Of a DNA stretch of 9,053 nt, positions 1 through 6,052 are shown piece after piece. The notes below the pieces were generated by a model, which worked only from the letters and a program-made list of their open reading frames with translations, did not search any database and had not been told where the DNA came from. This DNA is from Gammaproteobacteria bacterium (GTDB lineage: Bacteria > Pseudomonadota > Gammaproteobacteria > Arenicellales > JAOTYS01). Numbering within the stretch: the first letter of the stretch is position 1; each line of letters opens with the position of its first letter. The stretch lies in NCBI GenBank assembly GCA_029861795.1, contig JAOTYS010000166.1, positions 1 to 9,053 of the forward strand. Direction: 5' to 3'. Position numbers and translations under genes: made by a program.

Positions 1-711
1 GATCTGCGCATGCCTGGCCTCGTCGGTCTGTATGCTCTGCAGCATCGTCGCAAACGTATGATCGCCACACTTCGCGGCATCGGCGGAAAGCGCGACAAAC
101 TGCAAATTCGTAAATGATTGCTCTAGCCCCATGTTGAGCATAATTGCGGCGCTGGTTGCGTCGCGTGTGTGGGCGATGTCGTCGAGAGCGTGCCGCAGGC
201 TGATAATGATCCAGTTTTCTGTTTTAGAGGATTTGTGACACCAGTCGAAAACAGCGTCATGCTTGAGGAACTCGTAAGCGAAGTAAATCTGGATCTGCCC
301 GTGACGAATTTCATCGAGGGTACCGAACGTCGCCATATTGCGCATGCCAGGGCTTCTGCCGAAACGCGTCTGACGTGCGAAAGCCGATGCGGAATGGAAC
401 TCCGCCCAGCACACGGCGCTAAAGTGGAGCGCCAGCAGTGCCTTCCAGTGGGGGGATGCGTTCTTGAAGAAGTTCGCACGCGCGAGTGCCGCCTTCACGG
501 AATAAGCTCCAACATCCTTGTCACGCTGTGATTTGACGTAGTCCCGGTACGTTACCTTATAAGGCTCGTCAAATGTCTCCCAGGCCTCTAGAGGAATGTC
601 GAAACTGTTCGACATCGGTTCCGGGAACAATTCGTCCTCCGACACATAACTGGGCGTCCAGTTCGTTTCACGCGCCAAGTCATACCAGTCTTCCATCTTC
701 AGAAGCGCCAT
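1..711 (-). CDS. Soluble diiron monooxygenase alpha (hydroxylase) subunit, TmoA-like, C-terminus beyond the window
   Basis: This is the oxygenase subunit of a four-component toluene/alkene-type monooxygenase, which uses O2 and electrons from a ferredoxin/reductase pair to oxidise aromatic rings or alkenes in the cytoplasm. The frame runs open from ATG at 711 to the left edge, giving 237 of the roughly 500 residues usual for the family. It begins MALLKMEDWYDLARETNWTP, close to TmoA. All six carboxylate-bridged diiron ligands are visible: E104, E134 and H137 (DEIRH), E197, E231 and H234 (TDEARH). These are the same residue numbers as in toluene 4-monooxygenase, so the alignment has no net indel. 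T201, N202, Q204, F205 and Q228 are also kept. A GGAGG (721-725) lies 9 bases before the ATG. The pocket differs from TmoA as I recall it: A103 for Gly, S107 for Ala, L176 and L196 for Phe, A180 for Ile. Family assignment is firm; the substrate (toluene, phenol, isoprene, propene) cannot be told. The gene is probably the first of an operon continuing leftwards. Confidence 0.93.
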   Translation of the reverse strand, partial: MALLKMEDWYDLARETNWTPSYVSEDELFPEPMSNSFDIPLEAWETFDEPYKVTYRDYVKSQRDKDVGAYSVKAALARANFFKNASPHWKALLALHFSAVCWAEFHSASAFARQTRFGRSPGMRNMATFGTLDEIRHGQIQIYFAYEFLKHDAVFDWCHKSSKTENWIIISLRHALDDIAHTRDATSAAIMLNMGLEQSFTNLQFVALSADAAKCGDHTFATMLQSIQTDEARHAQI

Positions 712-1113
712 TGCATCTTTCCTCCGAGTAAGTGTCCGTAACGGCTCTCACCTTAGTGCAAGGCACGAGGCCGCACGGATCGTTAATCTGCGCGCTAGCC
801 AGTATAACGCGCGCCGCTCACTGCAGGTGTGAGGTTAGGCTCGTCACGCGCTGGGTATTGATCACTGCTAATCGGCTTGTCCATCAAAATGTCAATATCT
901 GGTCCGGATAAGACAGGGACTAATAAACAACTTGATTTCTACGAATTACCTTTATATCCAGGAAAAATGTTACGATAAATTATTTGTTGTGACAAGATAT
1001 TACCGTTTTTCGTGGTTCCGGCGACCATTTGCACCGAATTCGGAGAAAATGGCCAAGCGAACGGGCTGTGCAGAGCTTGTTGCGATAACCTTATATGCTC
1101 TCGCCGACGTCGG
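712..1113. other. 402-base intergenic region between stress protein and monooxygenase genes
   Basis: No convincing gene is present. About 910-1010 is markedly AT-rich compared with the flanks. It holds the best minus-strand promoter candidate for the monooxygenase (967-995). A second TTGACA-like box reads on the minus strand at 895-890 but lacks a good -10 partner. A perfect 10-base palindrome CCGACGTCGG (1104-1113) abuts the stop codon of the stress protein gene. A TACGAATT stretch (940-947) matches one half of the palindromes found at 1754-1770 and 1819-1829. No U-tract terminator separates the two minus-strand genes, so read-through from the stress protein gene is possible. Confidence 0.5.
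967..995 (-). promoter_or_regulatory. Candidate sigma-70-type promoter for the monooxygenase gene
   Basis: On the minus strand TTGTCA (995-990; 5 of 6 to TTGACA) is followed after 17 bases by TAACAT (972-967; 4 of 6 to TATAAT), within the AT-rich part of the gap. It would give a leader of about 250 bases before the ATG at 711. It is only a consensus match. No sigma-54 -24/-12 element of the kind common for aromatic monooxygenases was found on this strand. Confidence 0.3.
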
Positions 1114-1581
1114 TTAGGGCATCTCGAATCTGTGTTCCCCAGGCCTGACGGTGAGCACGGGACAATCGGCCATCCGCACGACCTTTTCCGCCACGCTTCC
1201 GACCAGGACATGGCTCAGTCCGGTACGTCCATGGGTGGCCAGGACGATCATATCGATCTGCTCTTCGCGAGCTTTACGAATGATCTCGGCAAAGGGATCC
1301 CCACTGGCCACCACGGCCCGCACCTGCAAATCTTGCTTCCCTGAACCGAGTACCTTCTCGAAATGTTCTCGAGCTTGCTGCTCAGTTTCCCGAAATATCG
1401 TGTCCAAATATCCGGCCGGCAACGGCATCGATTTTTTCTCCTTAAGCTCTTCGGACGTCAGCACATGAAGGACTACTATTTCGGAGCCGAATTTTTCCGC
1501 GAGGTCGGCCGCGAGACATAATCCCTCGTCCGAGTAAGAGGAAAAGTCAGTGGGTGCTAAAATCCGATTGAAGTTTCTCAT
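1114..1581 (-). CDS. Universal stress protein, UspA family, single domain
   Basis: This 155-residue cytoplasmic protein has the Usp alpha/beta nucleotide-binding fold. It opens with strand beta1 as NRILAPTDFSSYSDEGL and has the family helix around AADLAEKFGSEIVVLHVL. Near the C-terminus is the ATP-loop region ATHGRTGLSHVLVGSVAEKV, followed by CPVLTVRPG. The usual G-x2-G-x9-G(S/T) motif has Ala in place of the first Gly; the remaining HG...GS part is intact, so ATP binding is plausible but not certain. A more upstream in-frame ATG (1590) exists, but the AAGGAG at 1591-1596 touches it directly, whereas it lies 9 bases from the ATG at 1581, so the shorter form is preferred. The gene points away from the Lrp-type regulator and towards the monooxygenase. 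Its likely promoter (1748-1776) carries a palindrome in its spacer. The family has stress-protective or regulatory roles; no specific role can be read here. Confidence 0.92.
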   Translation of the reverse strand: MRNFNRILAPTDFSSYSDEGLCLAADLAEKFGSEIVVLHVLTSEELKEKKSMPLPAGYLDTIFRETEQQAREHFEKVLGSGKQDLQVRAVVASGDPFAEIIRKAREEQIDMIVLATHGRTGLSHVLVGSVAEKVVRMADCPVLTVRPGEHRFEMP

Positions 1582-1590
1582 AATTGGCAT

Positions 1591-1596
1591 CTCCTT
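1591..1596 (-). promoter_or_regulatory. Ribosome binding site that decides the stress protein start
   Basis: AAGGAG on the minus strand. It directly abuts the upstream ATG (1590-1588), too close for initiation, and lies 9 bases from the second in-frame ATG (1581-1579). This favours the 155-residue protein over the 158-residue one. Confidence 0.7.
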
Positions 1597-1747
1597 CTAG
1601 GCAGCAAGTTCGCTGGGTGGTGCCGGGTGGATTCAGGTCAGCAAAAGTTAGTGCAAAGGTCTGCGGCTGCCGCTCAGAAGGCCAAGCCCTCACCCGGCAG
1701 GTCGCATCACGCCGGCGCGCCAACTGTGTGGATCGTAGCCAGGAACA

Positions 1748-1776
1748 AATATATTGACGAATTTCGTCAAAGTAAA
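1748..1776 (-). promoter_or_regulatory. Probable promoter of the stress protein gene with operator in the spacer
   Basis: On the minus strand TTTACT (1776-1771; 4 of 6 to TTGACA) and TATATT (1753-1748; 5 of 6 to TATAAT) are separated by exactly 17 bases. Those 17 bases are the perfect palindrome at 1754-1770. A protein bound there would block RNA polymerase, so repression is the natural reading. The transcript would start near 1741 and have a leader of about 160 bases. Confidence 0.5.
1754..1770. promoter_or_regulatory. Operator-like perfect palindrome, copy 1
   Basis: TTGACGAATTTCGTCAA has two 8-base arms that are exact inverted complements around a central T (1762). It lies exactly between the -35 and -10 boxes of the minus-strand promoter, and its left arm supplies the -35 box of a possible plus-strand promoter. 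Its inner 11 bases recur at 1819-1829. The neighbouring Lrp/AsnC-family protein is the obvious candidate to bind it. Confidence 0.62.
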
Positions 1777-1782
1777 TAAATT
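1754..1782 (+). promoter_or_regulatory. Candidate promoter of the Lrp-type regulator gene
   Basis: TTGACG (1754-1759; 5 of 6) is followed after 17 bases by TAAATT (1777-1782; 4 of 6). The start would lie near 1790 and the leader would be about 160 bases. Because the -35 box is the left arm of palindrome copy 1, this promoter and the divergent one overlap almost completely and could not be occupied at the same time. Confidence 0.35.
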
Positions 1783-1818
1783 AATCGCTACGAGTTCTAG
1801 TCTTGACCTTGAAAAAAA

Positions 1819-1829
1819 ACGAAATTCGT
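1819..1829. promoter_or_regulatory. Operator-like palindrome, copy 2
   Basis: ACGAAATTCGT has 5-base arms around a central A (1824). It matches the core of the palindrome at 1754-1770 (ACGAATTTCGT) except for the central base. The centre-to-centre distance is 62 bases, close to six helical turns, so both copies face the same side of the DNA. Its last base is the first base of a TAGAAT box. Between the copies a degraded version, ACGAGTTCT (1790-1798), is centred about halfway. Confidence 0.5.
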
Positions 1830-1939
1830 AGAATCAGCCAGCTTGACTAGCCGGCTAAGGGTAAAGGTCTCGCTCATCGTCGATGGTGTGCCACAGGGAG
1901 GCGCAAGACCAAGCCATCATGCGAAGAGCGAACCAAATT

Positions 1940-1947
1940 AGGAGGAG
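1940..1947 (+). promoter_or_regulatory. Strong ribosome binding site for the Lrp-type regulator
   Basis: AGGAGGAG lies 3 to 5 bases before TTG 1951 and 9 to 11 bases before the in-frame GTG 1957. No comparable site precedes the internal ATG codons at 2035 and 2050. This supports the long N-terminal form with a non-ATG start and leaves the choice between TTG and GTG open. Confidence 0.65.
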
Positions 1948-1950
1948 TGA

Positions 1951-2601
1951 TTGCAGGTGTCGCGACGCATATCGTCTGCAAAGCGCAGCAATTCGAGTAC
2001 GACGAAGCAGAAATCGAGCGATACGGCACCGCTTATGGGCGGGCGAAGTATGCGGCTCGCTGAGGTTCAGGAGGACGCGGTTTCGTACTCTCCGATACCC
2101 AATATCGAAGGGCTCAATCGACAGATCGTAGCTATGCTACAAGAGGATGGCCGCGCCGCGTTTTCTTCAATCGCGCAAAAGCTAGGGGTCTCTGAAGCGA
2201 CAGTTCGCACGCGTGTCGCGCGAATGAGGCAATCCAATCTCATTCATTTCATCACAGTAGTTAACCCGCTGGCCCTCGGATATACGGCATGGGCAATGCT
2301 TGGAATTAAAGTTGCGCAAGGTGTGAGTGCTGATGAGGTCGCGCAATATTTTCGTGAGTGTCTGGAGGTTGTTTACGCAATGCGGGTGGCCGGCCGTTTC
2401 GACTTGCTCGCGGAGGTAGTATGCGAAGCTCCGGATGAACTGCGCGATTTTCTAGATACCCACTGCTACGGATCGAAAATGGTTGCCTCAGTCGAGCCCA
2501 TGGTCGGCCTCGGCCTCTACAAGAGTCTCTTTAAATGGGATAAACCGCTTGTCGCAGGAAACGGAAACAATCATGGTCATAAGCCACGGCGTAATGCCTG
2601 A
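1951..2601 (+). CDS. Lrp/AsnC family transcriptional regulator with N-terminal extension
   Basis: This is a feast/famine-type DNA-binding regulator, a family that usually forms dimers to octamers and senses amino acids or related small molecules. The winged helix-turn-helix spans about residues 53-100 (IEGLNRQIVAMLQEDGRAAF, then SIAQKLGVSEATVRTRVARM). It is followed by the alpha/beta RAM ligand domain, about 114-196, which includes AGRFDLLAEVVCEAPDELRD and ends GLGLYKSLFKWD. The family is usually about 150-165 residues; this form has 216 because of a Ser/Arg/Lys-rich extension of about 50 residues before the helix-turn-helix and a basic tail. The start is TTG 1951 or GTG 1957, both served by AGGAGGAG (1940-1947). 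The gene lies 107 bases upstream of importer 1 and faces the stress protein gene, so it is the likely regulator of the island and of its own promoter. The effector is unknown; a substrate of the neighbouring importers or hydrolase is an inference. Confidence 0.9.
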   Translation: MQVSRRISSAKRSNSSTTKQKSSDTAPLMGGRSMRLAEVQEDAVSYSPIPNIEGLNRQIVAMLQEDGRAAFSSIAQKLGVSEATVRTRVARMRQSNLIHFITVVNPLALGYTAWAMLGIKVAQGVSADEVAQYFRECLEVVYAMRVAGRFDLLAEVVCEAPDELRDFLDTHCYGSKMVASVEPMVGLGLYKSLFKWDKPLVAGNGNNHGHKPRRNA

Positions 2602-2708
2602 AAGCCATGAAACTTGTAAGCGATACTAATCATGAATCATATTCGCCAGGTTGCTGATTCAACATGGTCGCGGGCTCAGTTTGATTGTGGGATAACAGGC
2701 AACGAGTA

Positions 2709-3599
2709 ATGGCCATTCAAGAACAAGAGAGTGCGGCCCTAGCACAACCAGAAGCACATGAGCCTTCCGAGACGAACGAGAAGGCGGCGCTTTATAAACA
2801 ACCGCGCGAGAGATTCTTGGAAGTTCGCGGTACTGTTAACAAATATCAGAGTATTGTTTTAGGGCTCATCGGTGTGATCGCGTTTTTCGGGGTATGGGAG
2901 ATTTTTCATTACCTTACGCCTGAAACCCAGCGGAAGTTCTTGCCCAGCGTGGAGCAAGTCGTCGGCAAAATCTATAGTCTCTTTAAAGAAAAGGGTTACA
3001 TCGCCGATGTGGGCAAAAGCGTTTACCGTATTTATGTGAGTTTCTTTGCGGCCTGCTTGTTGGCTGTTCCACTCGGGGTGTTGATGGGTTCATTCGTCAA
3101 GCTCCGCGCGCTGATCAATCCAACGGTCGGCGGATTGCGCTATCTACCGGCCGCGTCTTTTGTGCCACTGCTGCTGGTTTATTTCGGGCCCACAGATTTC
3201 GCAAAGTTGGCTTTGCTCTTTCTCGGTTGTGTATTCTTTCTCATCGCCTTGATACTCGACAATGTGCTCGCAGTGCCGAAGGAGTTTGTGGAATCGGCTC
3301 AAACCATGGGCGCAAGTCGCAGTCACATCGTACTCAAGGTCACGTTTCGCGCAGCCGCACCGCAGATCCTGGACTCAATGCGAAACATGATCGCGGTGTC
3401 GTGGACCTACCTGGTGATCGCCGAGATCGTTGCCGCCACGGACGGAATCGGCGCTGTGATGATGCGCGCGGCCCGTTTCCTACATGTTGACATTATCATG
3501 GGCGGAATCTTGACCATCGGTGTACTCGGCGTTTTGACGGACATTTCGTTTCGTTTGGCGAGCCGTGTGCTGTTCCCCTATATGTACGCACGGCGCTAG
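2709..3599 (+). CDS. ABC importer permease, NitT/TauT (nitrate/sulfonate/taurine) family
   Basis: This is the inner-membrane permease of importer 1. The 296 residues begin with a polar, Glu/Ala-rich cytoplasmic stretch of about 45 residues. About six hydrophobic segments follow, near residues 48-68, 107-128, 148-161, 167-186, 227-244 and 262-282. The cytoplasmic coupling loop that docks on the ATPase is visible as FVESAQTMGASRSHIVLKVT (193-212), the EAA-type motif of SsuC/TauC-like permeases. An in-frame TTG at 2685 would add eight residues (MWDNRQRV), but neither start has a strong ribosome site; ATG 2709 is chosen as the ordinary codon. The ATPase gene begins 12 bases after the stop, so the two are surely co-transcribed. 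Members of this family carry nitrate, sulfonates, taurine, thiamine precursors and, in some bacteria, guanidine; sequence alone does not decide. Confidence 0.93.
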   Translation: MAIQEQESAALAQPEAHEPSETNEKAALYKQPRERFLEVRGTVNKYQSIVLGLIGVIAFFGVWEIFHYLTPETQRKFLPSVEQVVGKIYSLFKEKGYIADVGKSVYRIYVSFFAACLLAVPLGVLMGSFVKLRALINPTVGGLRYLPAASFVPLLLVYFGPTDFAKLALLFLGCVFFLIALILDNVLAVPKEFVESAQTMGASRSHIVLKVTFRAAAPQILDSMRNMIAVSWTYLVIAEIVAATDGIGAVMMRAARFLHVDIIMGGILTIGVLGVLTDISFRLASRVLFPYMYARR

Positions 3600-3611
3600 G
3601 GAAACGAACGA

Positions 3612-4460
3612 ATGGATCTTTCGCTGCGCAATGATGATCAGGCACGTCAATTAGCGATTGAACAGGGCCGTGCTTCGGGTGAGCCGCCGATTCGGGCAAA
3701 GCGTGTGACAAAAGAATATGTGGGTGGCAAGGTGGTGGCGCTCGACGACATTTCCTTGGATATCAAGGAGAACCAAGTGACTGCGCTGATCGGCCCATCT
3801 GGTTGTGGCAAGACCACCTTGCTTCGTCTTACTGCCGGTCTGGAATATCCGACGCGCGGGGGAGTCATGGTATTCGGTCAGCCTATCCTTGGTCCGGGCC
3901 CGGAACGGGGCATGGTGTTTCAAGCCTACACCTCGTTTCCGTGGCTCTCTGCGATTAAGAATGTTGAGCATGGAATGGGCATCCAAGGCATACCTAGTGC
4001 AGAGCGACGTGAGCGCGCAGAGCATTTTCTCAAGCTGGTTCACCTTGATGACTTTGCCAATGCGTATCCGGTGGAACTTTCAGGTGGTATGAAGCAACGC
4101 GTCGCAATCGCTCGCACACTTGCACAAGATCCTCAGCTCCTGTTGCTCGATGAGCCTTTCGGTGCGCTCGATGCACAGGTGACTTGGGAAATGGAAGAGA
4201 TGGTGATCGAGATCATCGAGCGCGAGAGTAAGACGGTGATCCTGGTCACCCATGACATTCAAGAAGCAGTTTATCTTGCTGATCGGATCATATTTTTCAC
4301 TCGACAACCCGGCAAAATTAAAGCTGATCTTGCCATGGAGTTCAAAGGTGGAAAAAGATTCCCCAAGAAGGAAGAGTTGCTTGCACACCCAGGCTATGTG
4401 GATATGGAAAAGCGCCTCTATCAGATGATGCGGGAGGAGATCCAGGGGCGCATAAGCTAA
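3612..4460 (+). CDS. ABC importer ATPase, NitT/TauT family
   Basis: This is the ATP-hydrolysing subunit of importer 1, acting on the cytoplasmic face of the permease. It has 282 residues and every catalytic motif: Walker A GPSGCGKTT (61-69), Q-loop Gln104 in VFQAYTSFPW, signature LSGGMKQR (156-163), Walker B LLLLDEP (176-182), D-loop ALD (185-187) and switch His214 in VTHD. The QAYTSFPWLSAIKNV stretch after the Q-loop is typical of SsuB/TauB/NrtD-like ATPases. There is no extra C-terminal regulatory domain, only about 50 residues after the H-loop region. An N-terminal 25-residue polar stretch precedes the first beta strand. The start at ATG 3612 lies 12 bases after the permease stop, with GGGAAACGAACG before it, a weak ribosome site consistent with translational coupling. 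Confidence 0.95.
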   Translation: MDLSLRNDDQARQLAIEQGRASGEPPIRAKRVTKEYVGGKVVALDDISLDIKENQVTALIGPSGCGKTTLLRLTAGLEYPTRGGVMVFGQPILGPGPERGMVFQAYTSFPWLSAIKNVEHGMGIQGIPSAERRERAEHFLKLVHLDDFANAYPVELSGGMKQRVAIARTLAQDPQLLLLDEPFGALDAQVTWEMEEMVIEIIERESKTVILVTHDIQEAVYLADRIIFFTRQPGKIKADLAMEFKGGKRFPKKEELLAHPGYVDMEKRLYQMMREEIQGRIS

Positions 4461-4507
4461 CAAAACCCTCCCATTGTTATCACTTACACATTAGAGGAGA
4501 TAGAGAC

Positions 4508-5614
4508 ATGACTTCGAAGGCCCAGAGAACAACGTGGCAATGTTTGCGCCATCATGCGCGAGTGCTTCTGGCAGCGTGTGCGATAGGCGCGCTCTCTATG
4601 GCGACAATGAGCACGGCAAGTGCACAGGACACCGTGAGGGTTGGTCATTTTAGTTGGCCCGGCTACGCCTTCTTGTACGTCAATCAAGAAAAAAATCTGT
4701 CACCGGATCTCAAGTTCGAATTCACGGTTATAGAAGATCCAGTACAGCTTTTCAGCCTACTTTCGACTAATCAGCTCGATGTTGTTTTTAGCACCATTGA
4801 GTATGGCCCGATAGCCGCGGCTGAGGGTCTGGGCTTCAAGCTTATCTCGTTATCAAATCTTGGCTATGGCTCAGACGACATTGTCGTGCATCCAGACGTC
4901 AAGACCGCGGCAGATCTCAAGGGGAAACAGGTTGCCGTGTTGGAGGGTGGTCTATCTCACATTTTTATGGGTATTTGGCTTGAACAGAATGGTGTCAAAT
5001 GGAACGAGGTAGAAATGGTGAACCTTATTGCGGGTGACGCGGCAGCGGCCATGATGAGCGGTCAGGTTGCCGCGGCAGAGCTTTGGTCCCCTTTTAACCT
5101 GCAGGTGCTAAACGATCTACCAGGTGCTCGATCGGTGGCCAATTCTATAGAACCTTACTGGCTTGAGAGGGCCCTTATTGCAGATGCCATTTTCATGTCA
5201 GATGAATTTCTTACGAAGAACCGGGACGTGGCGGTGAAAACTCTTCAGGCGATTTTCTCCGGCGTGGAGTATTGGAGAGAAAACGCCGACGAGGCGAACA
5301 AGGTTATTGCCGATGCAGTGGGTTTTACTATCGAAGATGTGGAATCCATTCTCGGAAACGGTGGCTTAACAAAAGTTATAGCGGATAATGATCCCAATGA
5401 TGGAACGCTCTACATGTACAGCCTAGAAGATACCGCGCAGTTCTGTGGTGTGGCTGAAGGGGATCCGCCGTTCGGACAAAAAAATGGCCAGATAAAGGAT
5501 CACTGGGAGCTAACAAATAAGTGGTGGGTTACCTTTGGCTTCATGGATAGCACCGTTGACGTAAGCACAGGCACTGACTGTGAGCTGGTCAAAGAGGCCC
5601 TACAGGGGGGTTAG
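4508..5614 (+). CDS. Periplasmic substrate-binding protein, NitT/TauT family
   Basis: This is the binding protein of importer 1, 368 residues with a Sec signal peptide. A basic n-region is followed by the core VLLAACAIGALSMATM, with likely signal peptidase I cleavage after Ala39 (STASA/QD). The mature protein starts VRVGHFSWPGYAFLYV, the usual first strand of NMT1/THI5-like and SsuA-like proteins in which the W-P/G-Y segment lines the ligand cleft. It continues through DLKGKQVAVLEGG and AAAMMSGQVAAAELWSPF, typical of the family. Two cysteines in the C-terminal part (CGV and TDCEL) could form a disulfide. GAGGAG at 4494-4499 lies 8 bases before the ATG. The gene follows the ATPase by 47 bases and is closed by a strong terminator at 5676-5710. 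The ligand is not identifiable by reading; a guanidino or amine compound is suggested only by the ureohydrolase downstream. Confidence 0.93.
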   Translation: MTSKAQRTTWQCLRHHARVLLAACAIGALSMATMSTASAQDTVRVGHFSWPGYAFLYVNQEKNLSPDLKFEFTVIEDPVQLFSLLSTNQLDVVFSTIEYGPIAAAEGLGFKLISLSNLGYGSDDIVVHPDVKTAADLKGKQVAVLEGGLSHIFMGIWLEQNGVKWNEVEMVNLIAGDAAAAMMSGQVAAAELWSPFNLQVLNDLPGARSVANSIEPYWLERALIADAIFMSDEFLTKNRDVAVKTLQAIFSGVEYWRENADEANKVIADAVGFTIEDVESILGNGGLTKVIADNDPNDGTLYMYSLEDTAQFCGVAEGDPPFGQKNGQIKDHWELTNKWWVTFGFMDSTVDVSTGTDCELVKEALQGG

Positions 5615-5675
5615 TTAAGAAAGTACAAGCCTTGCAAAAACTGGCCGATTTAGGGGACTTTGTTCGCACTTGACG

Positions 5676-5710
5676 ATGGGGCGCAGATTTCACGCTGCGC
5701 CCCATTTGTT
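5676..5710 (+). terminator. Rho-independent terminator after importer 1
   Basis: An 11-base-pair perfect stem, ATGGGGCGCAG (5676-5686) with CTGCGCCCCAT (5695-5705), encloses an 8-base loop and is followed by TTTGTT. It lies 62 bases after the binding-protein stop. It implies that the ureohydrolase and importer 2 have their own promoter or depend on read-through. Confidence 0.85.
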
Positions 5711-5831
5711 CCCCATGATTACGCTGGCGTGATCGTTCATCCTGACCCTGGTCTACTCAGCGCTTAGACAGTTTGTTAAGTGGGGTACCACACGCCCGCG
5801 AACGTGACGATTTCGCCTGCCCCTGCTCAAT

Positions 5832-5919
5832 AAACGACCTGCTAAGAACCTACCACTTATAAGCAAAGATGTAGACACGCCAACGCCACGCCTCGTTTGG
5901 TGATATCCTCAGGTCGTTT
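5832..5919. repeat. 10-base perfect inverted repeat in the ureohydrolase leader
   Basis: AAACGACCTG (5832-5841) and its exact complement CAGGTCGTTT (5910-5919) are separated by 68 bases. The enclosed DNA contains the short palindrome CTTATAAG and a second TCGTTTG (5893-5899), 21 bases upstream of the one at 5914-5920. It could be the closing stem of a structured leader RNA or paired sites for a regulator. A chance repeat of this length is not excluded. Confidence 0.35.
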
Positions 5920-6052
5920 GATCCTTTCGGCGAACAAGGACTGAGATGATAAGGTTCGCTGGATTTCAATGAGATCTCTAATCGGTCAAACTGATAAGTA
6001 TGGTTTGGCTTGTATGTACCGACCATGATCATTCGGAGGCGGAGTAGCTAAC

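Larger units (their letters stand above)
1582..1950. other. 369-base divergent control region between stress protein and Lrp-type regulator
   Basis: The region contains no convincing gene. From 1740 to 1835 it is AT-rich and holds two copies of the palindrome core ACGAA-W-TTCGT (centres 1762 and 1824), a minus-strand promoter for the stress protein and a candidate plus-strand promoter for the regulator. TAGAAT (1829-1834) is a good -10 by itself but has no -35 at proper distance; TTGACC at 1803-1808 is 20 bases away. The GC-rich part 1597-1740 would be the long leader of the stress protein mRNA; it holds short self-complementary words (GGCGCGCC, GCGGCTGCCGC) but no clear terminator. TAGCCGGCTA (1848-1857) is another perfect 10-base palindrome. 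Confidence 0.6.
5615..6052 (+). other. 438-base intergenic region: terminator then long leader of the ureohydrolase
   Basis: The first part ends importer 1 with the terminator at 5676-5710. The remaining 340 bases hold no convincing gene and no clear promoter; TCTAAT (5976-5981) is a fair -10 without a good -35. They contain a 10-base inverted repeat (5832-5841 and 5910-5919) and a repeated TCGTTTG word (5893-5899, 5914-5920). A small self-complementary block (CCGA, ATGATCAT, TCGG at 6019-6036) borders the ribosome binding site. I compared the stretch with the known guanidine riboswitch motifs from memory and saw no match. Confidence 0.5.

Noticed and set aside
123..531. Open frames of about 120 residues on both strands near the left edge
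   Set aside because: They overlap the monooxygenase reading frame, whose catalytic residues are unmistakable; they are out-of-frame shadows.
757..780. Possible sigma-54 promoter (GGCAC...GC) before the monooxygenase
   Set aside because: The GG and GC are one base too close together and the element points along the plus strand, away from the gene.
1104..1113. CCGACGTCGG palindrome at the stress protein stop as a terminator or operator
   Set aside because: Ten bases with no loop and no U-tract; one palindrome of this size is expected by chance in a window this long.
2608..2658. 16-residue open frame between the regulator and permease 1
   Set aside because: It has no Shine-Dalgarno sequence, its length is expected by chance, and it lacks the repeated regulatory codons of an attenuator leader.
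2685..2708. TTG start adding eight residues to permease 1
   Set aside because: It has no ribosome site better than that of ATG 2709, and the extra residues resemble no family feature.
5850..6032. 60-residue minus-strand open frame in the leader region
   Set aside because: It has no ribosome site or recognisable protein features and runs against both neighbouring genes.
5711..6052. Guanidine-I, -II or -III riboswitch before the ureohydrolase
   Set aside because: No paired ACGR-loop hairpins of the mini-ykkC type and no recognisable conserved blocks of the ykkC or guanidine-III motifs were found by reading.
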